From contig PXBH01000059.1 in NCBI GenBank assembly GCA_003565555.1, positions 1 through 64,000 of the forward strand: 64,000 nucleotides of DNA. Direction: 5' to 3'. The position numbers and the translations under genes were made by a program. The DNA is from Cryomorphaceae bacterium. Lineage in GTDB: Bacteria; Bacteroidota; Bacteroidia; Flavobacteriales_D; Cryomorphaceae. Shown here in pieces: positions 29,104 to 40,700 of the stretch (the first letter of the stretch is position 1; every line of letters begins with the position of its first letter). The notes beneath the pieces are model-generated. The model did no database searches, was not told the DNA's origin, and was given only the letters and a program-made list of their open reading frames with translations.

Positions 29104-30258
29104 TCAGAGCGAGCGCAGGGAGGTGGTATAATCCCCGCTTCCGTGCGTCAAGTCACGATAAAATTCGGCATACTCCTCAATCGTTCGCTCAGCATGCAAG
29201 ATTTCACTGATCCGCTCGGCAGCCTTCCTCCCCAAATCTGCGCACCAGGTTCTTTTTTCGATGAGTGCTTTGACGGCCTCTGCAAGTGCGGCAGGATTTT
29301 TCGGCGGTACCACCATCCCGGTCTGCCCGTGCTCGACCAGGTATTTATTTCCGGGAATATCCGTGATGATCGGCGCCGTGCCCAGATGCATGGCCTCAAC
29401 CACTGCTTTTGTCAGAGATTCAGCTCCGATGGAGGGCATGACGAAAGCATCTGATGCACGCACCAGTGAAGCCGCATCCTCTTTGAAACCGGTGAAAAAA
29501 ATGCGCGATCCGCGACCTGATTGCTCGGCCGATTTTTTGAACGTTGGCGTGTCCAACCCGCGACCTATCAATAGAAGGGCGATATCCGCAGATTTCGGGA
29601 TCAGCGCCATGGCCTTCAGAAGGTATTTTACGCCCTTCACCCTTCTGGCATTGGCCACGCAGGTGAGCACGAAGGTATCAGGTTCCGTTTTGTATTCTGA
29701 CAGGTCAGCGGCGGGTATATTTGCGTACCATTCCGGGCGGTGACCCTTGTTGACGGTCACAAGTTTTCCACTTGTTTTTTTCAGAGACTGACGCCGAAAT
29801 TCATCCTCAACTGAGCGTGAATTGCATACCACCTTGTCGGTACGCGGGTGGTAATATTTGGTGTACATCCCGATGTCATACCACTTCATATTGGCTTGGG
29901 TGCCGCGGTACATCACGACTTTTACGTTCAGTCCTTTCGCGGCGCGCAATCCGTTCTGATAGGCTTTGCTGTTGAACATGTGCAAGATGTCATATTCCCC
30001 TTCCTTCAGGTGCTTGCGGATAAATGCGGAAGCATTGCGGTCAAATTTTCTTTCGGGATGAAAATCGATGACTTTGATCCCCGCCGCTCGGAAATTCGCT
30101 GTGTACGGCGCGTCGCCGTAAGTCATTACCGTAATTTCAAAGCCCTTCCGCGCCAGACCGATGAAGATTTCGGCTTCGGGTCTTACACTCAGTGTTGACC
30201 TGTAATTGCTGATCACCAAAATTTTAGGTGGTGTCAGGGGGGAGGGGTTACCGTCCAT
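29104..30258 (-). CDS. Family 4 glycosyltransferase
   Basis: 384 residues with a GT-B fold. The N-terminal half has the strand KILVISNYRS and an acceptor region with many basic residues. The C-terminal half holds the GT4 donor site: CVANARRVKGVKYLLKAM, then EX7E as ESLTKAVVE, followed by GTAPIITDIPGN. No signal peptide or membrane helix is evident. The sugar and acceptor cannot be read from sequence. It stands alone, next to but divergent from the polyketide operon; a joint role in glycolipid formation is possible but unproven. Confidence 0.85.
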   Translation of the reverse strand: MDGNPSPLTPPKILVISNYRSTLSVRPEAEIFIGLARKGFEITVMTYGDAPYTANFRAAGIKVIDFHPERKFDRNASAFIRKHLKEGEYDILHMFNSKAYQNGLRAAKGLNVKVVMYRGTQANMKWYDIGMYTKYYHPRTDKVVCNSRSVEDEFRRQSLKKTSGKLVTVNKGHRPEWYANIPAADLSEYKTEPDTFVLTCVANARRVKGVKYLLKAMALIPKSADIALLLIGRGLDTPTFKKSAEQSGRGSRIFFTGFKEDAASLVRASDAFVMPSIGAESLTKAVVEAMHLGTAPIITDIPGNKYLVEHGQTGMVVPPKNPAALAEAVKALIEKRTWCADLGRKAAERISEILHAERTIEEYAEFYRDLTHGSGDYTTSLRSL

Positions 30259-30262
30259 TCCG

Positions 30263-30293
30263 CAAAGTTAGGCCTTCGAACGCAACCCGCAAA
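30263..30293 (-). promoter_or_regulatory. Promoter of the GT4 gene
   Basis: Minus-strand TTTG (30293-30290), a 19-base spacer, then TAACTTTG (30270-30263), just 4 bases before the ATG, so the transcript would be leaderless or start within the first codons; a downstream start is possible. Confidence 0.5.
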
Positions 30294-30470
30294 GGGCGCG
30301 GTACAGAGACAAATGTTCCCCGCGAAATTTTCTTTGACCGGAAAGTAACCCCGCAGCCTGTTTTGCGGTATTTAACTTTTAATGAATACCGGCGGAGAAT
30401 CTCTGTCTCGGAATTCTCTATTTTCGTTCGCTGATTTGGTGTACAAACCCTTAAACAAAAAACAAAAAGG

Positions 30471-31637
30471 ATGACTGCTGAAAACAAGATAAAGTCGGAC
30501 GCTTGGGTGCTTTATCAAGGCCCCGAAGAAGGCGGTGTCGGATCCTTGGTTCGGGAAGAATTTGAATTTTCCGGTATCTCAGATGGTGAGGTACTTACGG
30601 AACCTCTTTACGGATGCTGGGAAGGAAACATGAGCCATTCGATTGAACGAAAACCTATCGACATAGCACGACACAGGGGAGAAGAGAAGGTAGTCATCGG
30701 CAATGCCGGTGTGGTTCGAATCCTGGAAAAAGGGAAATCGGTCACCACCTGTGAGGTGGGAGATGTTTGCATTGTGTTTTGCGTGGGAAAAGTGGACAGA
30801 CGCGGCTACCCCGAAAAAATATTGGGGTACGATGCCCCGGGGACGATGGGCGTACTTTCGAAGAAGAGTAAAATGCCCGGACATTCGGTCATTCCCATCC
30901 CCGCAAACTCGAAGTACAGTTACGAACAGTGGGCCGCCTTTTCTTTAAGGTACGTCACCGCATGGTCCAACTGGAAAGCCGCATTGAGCTGCTGGAAGTC
31001 TCAAATGGACGGTGTAGATCCTTCACAAGAATATGTGCTCGCATGGGGTGGAGGTGTTTCCTACGCGGAGGCTCTTCTGGCTAAAAATGAAGGGTTTAAT
31101 GTGGTTATGGTGGCCTCGAGTGATGCCCGAATAGCAGCCCTTGAAGCCGACGGCATCACAGCCCTGGATCGACGGGAATTTTCGGATTTGAAATTCGACC
31201 CGGTCGCATACCGCAAAGATCCCGATTACAAGGCGCGGTACCTTGCCGCCGAAAAATTGTTTGTCGAAAAGGTCAGGGAATTCTCCCGTGAAAATAATAT
31301 CGCGATTCTGGTCGATTTTGTGGGCCTGCCCGTTTACCGTGCTTCTCTGAAAGTGCTGGCCAGACAAGGGGTCATCACCACTGCGGGGTGGAAAGACGGG
31401 ATGGTCTTGACAAATTTCAGGGCCATTGAGTGCATCAGCAGACATATACACGTTCACACCCATTACGCGCGGTATTCCGAAGGCTTGGAAGCCGTCGATT
31501 ACGCAGAAAAAAACGGCTGGATGCCGGACCTTTCTCGTGATAAAGTGTACGGTTTTGACGAAATTATGCAGGTGCATGAAGACTTCAATACCGGCAAGAT
31601 CGACACTTATTTTCCCATTTTCAGGGTGAACGATTGA
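30471..31637 (+). CDS. MDR-superfamily reductase, crotonyl-CoA reductase/carboxylase-like
   Basis: 388 residues of the medium-chain dehydrogenase/reductase superfamily. The nucleotide-binding loop reads AWGGGVSYAEALLAKNEG (about 190-207). The C-terminal part (HTHYARYSEGLEAVDYAEKN, then W.P.L......FDEI) lines up by eye with the C-terminus of crotonyl-CoA carboxylase/reductases, keeping a histidine at the place of the CO2-binding His but with Tyr and Asp where CCR has Phe and Glu. Zinc ligands of alcohol dehydrogenases are not seen. First gene of the polyketide operon, 143 bases before the synthase, which has no enoylreductase domain. It could make an alkylmalonyl-CoA extender or act as an enoyl reductase in trans. 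A near-consensus box TATTTTCG lies at 30419-30426; the leader is A-rich. Confidence 0.6.
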   Translation: MTAENKIKSDAWVLYQGPEEGGVGSLVREEFEFSGISDGEVLTEPLYGCWEGNMSHSIERKPIDIARHRGEEKVVIGNAGVVRILEKGKSVTTCEVGDVCIVFCVGKVDRRGYPEKILGYDAPGTMGVLSKKSKMPGHSVIPIPANSKYSYEQWAAFSLRYVTAWSNWKAALSCWKSQMDGVDPSQEYVLAWGGGVSYAEALLAKNEGFNVVMVASSDARIAALEADGITALDRREFSDLKFDPVAYRKDPDYKARYLAAEKLFVEKVREFSRENNIAILVDFVGLPVYRASLKVLARQGVITTAGWKDGMVLTNFRAIECISRHIHVHTHYARYSEGLEAVDYAEKNGWMPDLSRDKVYGFDEIMQVHEDFNTGKIDTYFPIFRVND

Positions 31638-31780
31638 TAAGGAATTCGGGAGGTGTATCTTTAGGCCCGGCAAGCGCCTGTCTCTTGCATCCTCTCCGAC
31701 GGACTGCGCTCAGCGTATTTGCCCGCGATAAACCCCGATAGCCTCAGATTAGGTTTTAACGAAAGTATCCCCGATAGCAA

Positions 31781-34700
31781 ATGCCCCTTAAACAAGAGCC
31801 TCAATTCACCACGATAACTGAAGCGCTTTCGACCCACAGTCGAAAGCAGCCTGAGAAAACCGCTTTTCGATTCTTGATTGACGGCGAGGAGGAAGGCCCC
31901 GTGCTTTCCTATGCGCAACTTTACCGCGAAGCCGGGCGCATTGCTTTTACCTTGCTGAAAGATGTAAACCCGGGAGATCGTGTTGTATTGCTCTACCCGC
32001 AGGGCTTGGACTTCGTTTCTGCTTTATTCGGTTGTTTTTTGGCAGGCGTTATCGCTGTACCCGTTTTTCCGCCTGCCGGCCGGCGGCGCACGGAGCGGTT
32101 GGAGAATGTGTTGAAAGACAGCGATCCTGTCGCAATACTCGCTACGGCTCAGATCGAAAAATCTGTGAGTCGCCTGCTCAGCGAAAAGAATATCGAGAAA
32201 AAATATCTCCGGATCATCACTGATCAGCAGCTTGATGAAAGTGTAAACCTGACCGAACTTCCGGCAGCGGCACCGGACCATACCGCACTGCTTCAGTACA
32301 CTTCAGGTTCCACCGGAAATCCGAAAGGCGTTGAAGTAAGCCACGACAATCTCGTGCACAACAACCATGCACTTTACCTCGCGAGCGACGGACAACCCGA
32401 TACGGTATGCTGGCTGCCGGTATACCACGACATGGGGCTTATCGGCAATCTCATTTATGTGGTCTATTGCGGCGGCACTCTCACTTTGATGTCGCCCGCC
32501 GACTTTATTCGCAAGCCTGTACGTTGGTTCCGGGCGCTCACCAAGTACAAAGCGTCGGCTTCGGGATCACCCAATTTCGGATACGATTTGTGTACGCGCC
32601 ACATTTCGGATGAAGACCTTAAGGACATGGACCTCTCCGGTTTGATGGCCTCGGTCAACGGAGCGGAACCGATAAAACCCCGCACGGTCCGCAGATTCAA
32701 AGATAGATTTGCCAAAGCAGGTTTTCGCGAAGATGCTTTCATGCCCTGTTACGGTATGGCCGAGGCTACTGCGCTGATTTCGGGAACACGCGGCGAAGAT
32801 GCAGACCTTATTTTGGACGCGCAGGCGCTGGGCAATAAGAAGGTGGTGCCCGTGCGTGAGCATGAGCCGGGCATGACACGAACCGTTGCATCTTGCGGCA
32901 AGCCTGCAACAGGGATGCGCATTATTGCGGTCGATCCGGACACCGGCGTGGCCTGTCCGCCTGATACCGTGGGTGAATTATGGGTGCAGGGCCGCAGTGT
33001 GGCCAAGGGGTATTGGCGAAGGCAGGAGCTGACCGAAAGTGTTTTTCGCGCCGTGCTTAAAGAGGAAAGCGGCCGCTTACGCGAAGAAGAAGGATTCTTT
33101 TTGCGAACCGGTGATATGGGCTTTCTGCGCGAAGGCTCGGTCTATATTACCGGTCGCTTGAAAGAAATGTTTGTTATCAACGGCGCCAACGTTTTTCCGC
33201 AGGATATCGAACGCAGCATTCAGGAAGACAATCCGGTGCTGCAGGAAAATGCAGGAGCCGTATTTGCGGTGGATTCCGAAGAAGGCCAAGACGACGTGAT
33301 TGTCATGCAAGAAATTGCAAGATCTAAGCTGAAGGATTGTAACCCGAGGGCCGAAATACGTAAAATTGTTGACCGGGTATTGGCCATTCATGAGATATCC
33401 CTTTCGGGCGTCTTTTTGCTTGCGCCCGGAGCTTTGCCCAAAACAACGAGCGGAAAAATCAGACGCCTGAAATGTGCAGAACTGTACATTTCGGGTCAGA
33501 TTCCCGGAATAACAGATCATTTGCTGCTCAATAAACGAGCGATTAAAAATCCATTTGATATGAGTGAAAACAGTCTTAGCGCGGATGCTCCGAAGGTTCC
33601 CGCTTTCGAATTGATTACGGAGGCCTTGGCTTATCATGCCGAGCATAGCCCCGATCAAACGGCTTATCGATTTTTGGAGGACGGAGAGACCGTCAAGGCT
33701 ACGCTCACTTACCGCGAGCTATACGAAGCTTCCCGAAAGCTGGCCGCTAAGATCGCCGAAACTGCGGCCCCGGGTGACCGCGCCATGCTTGTGTTTCCCT
33801 CCGGTCTCGATTTCCCGACGGCGTTTTTTGCCTGTCTCTATGCAGGCGTCATAGCGGTTCCTATGTATTTGCCTTCCGGAAAAAGAAGGTTAGGCAGGTT
33901 CAAAACAGTGTCGCAGGATTGCGCCCCTGTTTTGGCCATCGGCGAGTCCTCCAGCTCAGAAAAGGCCAAAGAGTGGTTTGCGGAAACGGAAGTTTTGAGT
34001 GATCTCAAATGGATTGATGCGGACCGAATGGGGGAGGACACTCAGATTTCGCTGCCGACCCCGGAGCCACAGCATACAGCGTTTCTCCAGTACACCAGCG
34101 GCAGTACCGGGGATCCGAAAGGGGTAGAGGTGTCCCACGCCAATATCGTACACAACAACCGCCTTTCCATGTTGTCAACACGGACTGCGCGAAATTATGT
34201 GAGCTGGCTTCCGATTTACCACGACATGGGCCTCATCGGCAAGATTTTGGCAAATGTCTACGGCGGAGAAACACTCACCTTCATGGCGCCGGTCGATTTC
34301 ATTACCAAGCCTGTGCGTTGGTTACGCGCGCTTTCGGAATACGGAGGGCAGACTTCGGCTGCTCCTAACTTTGCCTTTGACCATTGTGTCAAGTACATTT
34401 CTGATAAGGAGATGGAAGGCGTTGACCTCTCCGGCTGGAAGGCGGCAAGCAACGGTGCGGAGCCGATCAAGGCATCCACGATCAGAAAATTTACGGAGCG
34501 CTTCGGAAAATACGGTTTTCAACCCTCTACCTTCATGCCTTGCTACGGGATGGCTGAGACTACGCTGATCGTGAGCGGAACGGCCGGTGTGATTGAAATT
34601 ATCCGGGCGGATAAAAAATCTCTCCTCGACGGCAAAATTGCAGAGGTATCAGGTTCGGAGGAAGAAGCCTCCGAGCTGGTCGGAAGCGGTCCCGTCCTCG

Positions 34701-37700
34701 GCGGATTCACCGTGGTCATCGTGGACCCGGAAACCAAGCACGCATGCCCGCCCGATTCGATCGGTGAGATCTGGGTGCAAGGCCCGAGCGTGACCAAAGG
34801 CTATTGGCAGCGGCCCCAATTGACAGAAGAGATTTTCAGGGCCCAAATCGAAGGTGAGGAGGAGCGCGGACACTTCCTCCGCACGGGCGACTTGGGTTTT
34901 TTGCGCAAAAACAACCTCTTCGTCACCGGACGGCTCAAAGAATTGATCATTATCAACGGGGCAAATATCTATCCTCAAGATGTGGAGCGTTCTATTCAGG
35001 AGGAAGATCCCGTACTCCAAGAGAATGCGGGCGCTGTGTTCAGCGTGGAGTCCGAATCCGGCATGGATGAGGTGGTGGTTTTCCAAGAAATCTCCCGTCA
35101 GCACGTGCGTGACTTCAATGCAGAGGAAGTCATTGACAATATTATAAAACGCGTTATTGCCAACCACGAAATCCCTGTGCTTGCAGTTTTCCTGATCAGT
35201 CCGGGCAGGCTGCCCAAAACCACGAGCGGCAAAATCCAGCGCATGAAATGCCGGGCGGAATACCTCGCGGGCAATCCTCAGGGTGTTTTGGCATCCAGAG
35301 ACCGCTCCGCACTGAAAAGTGCGAAAGATGAAGGCAAACGCAAAGCTTCCGAAGAAACCCCCGCATCAGATTCGGCCTTGAGAAAAGAGCTGAGCGATCG
35401 GATCGTTAACGAAATCGCAGAGCTTACGGAAGTTCCCGAATCTGCTGTAGATGTGAATACCTCTTTTGCCTCTCTGGGAGTGTCATCCATTCAGGGAATT
35501 CAGCTTGCCGAACGCCTCGGAAGGTTTCTCGGGCGTAGGGTGGAGACCACGGATCTGTACAATTACAGCACCGTCAATGAGCTGGTGAATCATTTAACTG
35601 CTGAAACCGCCGAAACAAAAGCAGAGGAGCCGCGTGCTTCCGCAAACGATTCCGGAGCGACAGTCGGCGATGAGCCCGTAGCGGTGATCGGCATTTCGTG
35701 CCGCTTTCCGGGTGCCGACGATTTATCCGCTTTTGAAAAACTGATCAGCAAGGGAGAGGACGGAATAACCGAGGTGCCCGAAGACCGCTGGAATTGGAGC
35801 GAATACTATGATACCGCCGGAGGCCCCGGTAAAATGGTCACGAAGTGGGGCGGCTTTATCAGCAACCACGACAAGTTTGACCCGCAATTCTTCGAAATTT
35901 CCCCCAGAGAGGCAGTGCTCATGGATCCTCAACAGCGGATACTTCTGGAAGAAACGTACAAACTTTTTGAATCTTCAGGCTATCCTTCCGCACAGCTTCG
36001 CGGAAAGGATGTCGGTGTATTCATCGGCATTGCCGGCAGTGACTATACGGGTAGGGTGCTTCAGCATTCAGATGAGAGAAACATATATACCGCCACGGGA
36101 AGCTCCTACAGCATTGCTGCCAACAGACTTTCCTATTTCTACAACTTTACCGGTCCGAGCGTATCCGTTGATACGGCCTGCTCATCTTCTCTTGTGGCAC
36201 TGGGCCAAGCGGTAAAAGCACTTCGCGACGGTGACTGCCCCATGGCCGTGGCGGGCGGTATTAACCTCATTCTTTCTCCCGAAGGCACCCTCAGCTTTTC
36301 GCAAAGCGGACTCATGGCCGCCGACGGACGGTGCAAAACTTTCGATGCTGCCGCAGACGGTATCGTGCGCAGCGACGGCTGCGGCGTAGTCTTGCTGAAG
36401 CCGCTTTCTGCTGCTTTGAAAGACGGTGATCGAATACACGCCGTAATCCGCGGCGTCGGGGTCAATCAAGACGGAAGAAGCAACGGGCTCACTGCGCCCA
36501 ACGGTCTTTCTCAGGAGGCCTGCATCAGAAAAGCGCTCAAAGATGCAAAACTGAATCCCCGCGAAGTGAACTTTGTGGAAGCCCACGGTACGGGCACCAT
36601 CTTGGGTGATCCGATCGAGGTGAACGCACTGCACGCGGTATACGGGTCGGGCCGAAAAGATCCGCTGTACGTGGGTTCGGTGAAAGCCAATATCGGTCAT
36701 ACCGAGGCGGCTGCGGGAATCGCCGGATTCATCAAGGCTGTGCTCGCGGTGAAAAACAGAGCGCTTCCCGTTCAGGCCAATTACAATGCACCGAATCCCC
36801 AAATCGATTGGGACAACATTGCCGTAAGGGTGCTGCGGGAAGTCAAGAAATTTAACCCCGGAGGTCCGCCGCTGCGGGCCGGTGTAAGCTCCTTCGGATT
36901 CGGAGGAACCAACGCCCATATTATTTTGGAGTCGGCGCCGGAAATCGATGAACAGGCGGAAGAAACGCAAAATGCTGCACGCTCCGTTCAAATTTTGCCC
37001 GTTTCGGCCAAGGACGCGCCCACACTGCGCCGCAAGCTCACTGAACTGGACCGTTTCTTAGAGCGAAACAGCACGGTGACTTTAGATGACCTTGCCTTCA
37101 CCCTTTTTTCCGGAAGGGACCATTTCAACCACAGGACCGCACTGATCGGCAAAAATGCAGAAGACCTCAGAAAGGGAATTGCTGATGCGCGGGAAGGAGA
37201 AGAATCACTTTACTCCTTTTCAGACCTCGCGGTGAAGGGCAAGAAAGTGCATGCTTTTTTCTTTACGGGTGCAGGTCCGCAGTACCCCGGAATGGGGAAG
37301 CACCTCTATGAGACAGAGCCCGTTTTTCGCACACACCTGGATCGATGCGCCGAAATAGCTTCGGAATACATGGAGAAAGACCTTCGCGAGGTCATCTTCT
37401 GCACCCCGGGATCAGAGGAGCATAAACTTCTCGATAGGATCGACTACATGCAGCCCGCAGTATTTGCTTTTGAATATGCCCTTTATAAATGGTGGGAGCA
37501 TCTCGGCGTCACTGCCGATATTGTGATCGGTCACAGCCTCGGTGAACTCGCGGCAGCCTGCATCGCGGGCGTATTTGATCTCGAATCGGCAGTGAAGCTT
37601 ACCGTGAAGCGGGGGGAGCTGATCTACAAGATGCCTGTCCCCGGGACCATGGCCTCCGTGCAGGCGAGCGAGAAAGAGGTGCGCGATGTGATCAAAGACC

Positions 37701-40700
37701 GAAAGGACGTATCTGTGGCCGTGCTGAACAGCAAGACGCAGACCGTGGTTTCCGGCGAGACGGAAGGCGTGGACTTTGTCGTAAAACACTTTGATGCTGC
37801 AGGACGCAAGACCAAGGTGCTCAACATCAGCAGGGCCGGCCACTCTCCGCTGATGGATGCCATATCCGATGAATTCCGCAAAGTAGCGGAAAGCTTTGAG
37901 ATGGCACCCGCACGCATACCGCTGGTCAGCAATGTGACCGGAAAAACAGCGGGTGACGACATTGCAACTGCAGAATATTGGGTGAACCACCTCAGGCAGC
38001 CCGTTCGATTCGCAGACGGTTTGCAGACGGTGAGTGATTTCGGCGCAAATTTGCTGATCGAAGTGGGGCCGAACCCTGTACTTCTCGGCATTTCGCGTCA
38101 GGCGGGACTCCCCGGAGAGGGAACGGTACACATCGCCTCGGCAAGTGAGGATGACAAAGACGGCACTGCACTTTACACCGCATTGGCAAAGTACTACGCC
38201 GCCGGCGGGGATATCAATCCCGAAGCTTTCCTTGCAGGACGGCCGGGAAGCTTTACAGATGCTCCGCTTTATCCCTTTACGGGAAAAAGGTTGATGGTCG
38301 AGGCTTCTGCCCGGACGGAAGCTTCCGGCGAAGCCACGGGAATGCCCCTTCTCGGGCGTGCCGTGAAGGTGGCGGGGCTCTACGGTGTATTTGAATCTGC
38401 CGTGAGTCAGGAAACCGTACCCTATCTGCGTGACCACCGCATTATTGACTCCGTGATTGCACCTGGCTCTTTCCATATTGAACTCCTCCTCGAGTTTGCG
38501 GCTTACGCCAAAAAAGATTTGATGATCCGCGAACTCTCCATTCAGCGGCCGCTTTTTGCGGATGAAACCGCACCGCGAAGAGTTCAGGTCATCGCAGAAG
38601 AGCAGGAGCTGAGCGATGCGCTAAAGGTGAGTGTGTTCAGTACGGATGCCTTAGGTGCAGACTGGACCTTGCACGTAGCGGCTACGATGCAGAAGCGCTC
38701 CGGCGAATTACCCCCGTCTGCAGACCTCGGGAAATTGTCCGATGCGCATACGGAGGCCGTGGATGTCGCGCAATTTTACCGCGATCTCGCGGAAATCGGG
38801 TTTCATTACGGACCGAGTTTTCAGGGCGTGAAAGTACTGAAGCGCGGAGCATCTTCCGTATATGCCGAGTTGGAGATTGCTCCCGAGGGGCAAGATGCAG
38901 CAGAGGCTGCAGGAGCACAACTCCACCCCGCACTGCTCGATGCGGCCTTCCAAATGCTGGCCGGCCTCTCCGCGGGGACTGAGCAGAAAGAGACTTACTT
39001 GCCCTTTGCGGTAGAAAACCTCGAAGTGACCGTGCCTCATCTTACCCGTTGTAAAGGTGTGCTCAAGGTACATGACCGCGAACCGGATTCGGAGATCATG
39101 CGCTGCGATATCACCCTGTACACCGAGGAGGGAGATTTTGCCGGAAGGCTGGACTTCAGTTGCAAAAAAGCCTCACCGGAGCAAATCACGGCGGGAGGCT
39201 CGCGCCTGCGCACCGACTGGATGTATGATGCCCGCTGGTCTGAACCTACCGGAGTCCCGCCCGAAGAAGTGCGGCCCGAAAATATGCTTCTGCTCTGTCA
39301 CGATGATATCGCCGCCGATTACGAAGGCTTTTTGATGGAGATTAAATCGCGCGGAATTCCACATACCGTGGTGAGCGATTGGGGCCAAGCCAACGCCATG
39401 ATGTTCAACACAGACTATGACGCCCTGACCGTACTTTGGGGAAATCCCGAGGGAGAGGGTTCTGTGGCCGAGCAATCTCGGCAATGGGCCCTGGACGGGC
39501 TGAAGATGCTCCAAGACCTGATATCGACAGGAGCGGCAAAAGGGCCGAAATTTCTGAAGAAAATATACTGGGTTACCGAGGGCTTTGCTTCCGGAGCGAC
39601 CGATCTGCGATCGGCACCGCTCTGGGGATTGGGACGCACTTTCGTCAAGGAAACCGATTTTGATCTTAAGCTCATCGATATTGACCGCAAATCCTACAGC
39701 ACTGAGCACTTGGCGGAAACCATCTTTTCCCTCGGTACAGAGAGCCAAGTGCGTCTGACAGGTAAGAAGGCGGAAGTACTGCGACTTGAAAAGCACCGCG
39801 CAACCGAGGCAGGTCAAAAGACCTTTACCTCGCGTGCCACTTGGATCATTACCGGCGGAACGGGAGATCTGGGATTGCAGGCCGCACGTGCCGTGGCGAC
39901 CCGTACGGATGTGGCGCGTATTGAGCTTTGGGCCCGGCGTGAACCTTCTGAAGAAGTGAAGGCTTTCGCGGCCGAAGCTGAAGCGCTCGGCACTTCCGTC
40001 GTAGTGCGCAGTGTGGACGTGGCCGATGCGGATGCGGTAAGCCAAGCTGTGGCCTCCGTGCCCGCTGAATTTCCCGTGAAGGGTGTGCTCCACATCGCCG
40101 GTGTCGCCGAAGATGCCCGTATTCCCGAGCAGAATGAGGATACTTTTGATAAGGTATTGAATCCAAAAATACGCGGCGCGTGGAATTTGCACCGGGCCAC
40201 TGAGGGTGCAGACCTTGAGGCTTTTGTACTTTACAGTTCCCTGTCGGCACTTGCCGGAGTGCCCGGTGTGGCAAATTACGCCGCTGCCAATACCTTCTTG
40301 GATGCCTTGGCACGGTACCGTCGCGAACACGGCTTGGCCGGACATTCCCTGAATTGGGGTGCCTGGGCCACGGCCACAGGACTCCTTGACGCTTCGCGTG
40401 CAGATGACTTCAGGAAATACATGCGTGCACGCGGTGTGGACTTGATCGACGGAGATTCAGGAACAGACATATTGATTTACAGCTTGATGAGCGGATCGCT
40501 GCCATCGCAGGTATTCGTAGCGCCGCTTATTTTGGAAAGTGCTTCTCCTTTTGAGTTGCCTTCCGGCGAAATACAGCCCCTCTACAGAAAACTGTTGGGA
40601 GGAGATGCCACGGATAGTGAAGCGGCGGCTGCAAAGTCTAACCTCCGCGCCGAGCTTTTCAAAGCTGATCCCGAAGAACGCCGCGCACTTTTGGCATCCG

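Noticed and set aside
30471-31637. Plain zinc alcohol dehydrogenase
   Set aside because: The catalytic and structural zinc cysteines are missing and the C-terminus fits the crotonyl-CoA reductase type better; the precise activity is left open.
31781-35260. Nonribosomal peptide synthetase adenylation domains
   Set aside because: There is no condensation domain, and the motifs (GRLKE..INGAN..PQD, YGMAE) are those of fatty acyl-AMP ligases, not amino-acid adenylation domains.
37412-38476. 354-residue minus-strand frame inside the polyketide synthase (also 36182-36991 and 39173-40345)
   Set aside because: They are opposite well-supported KS-AT, DH and KR domains, have no recognisable motifs, and are expected from GC-biased third positions.
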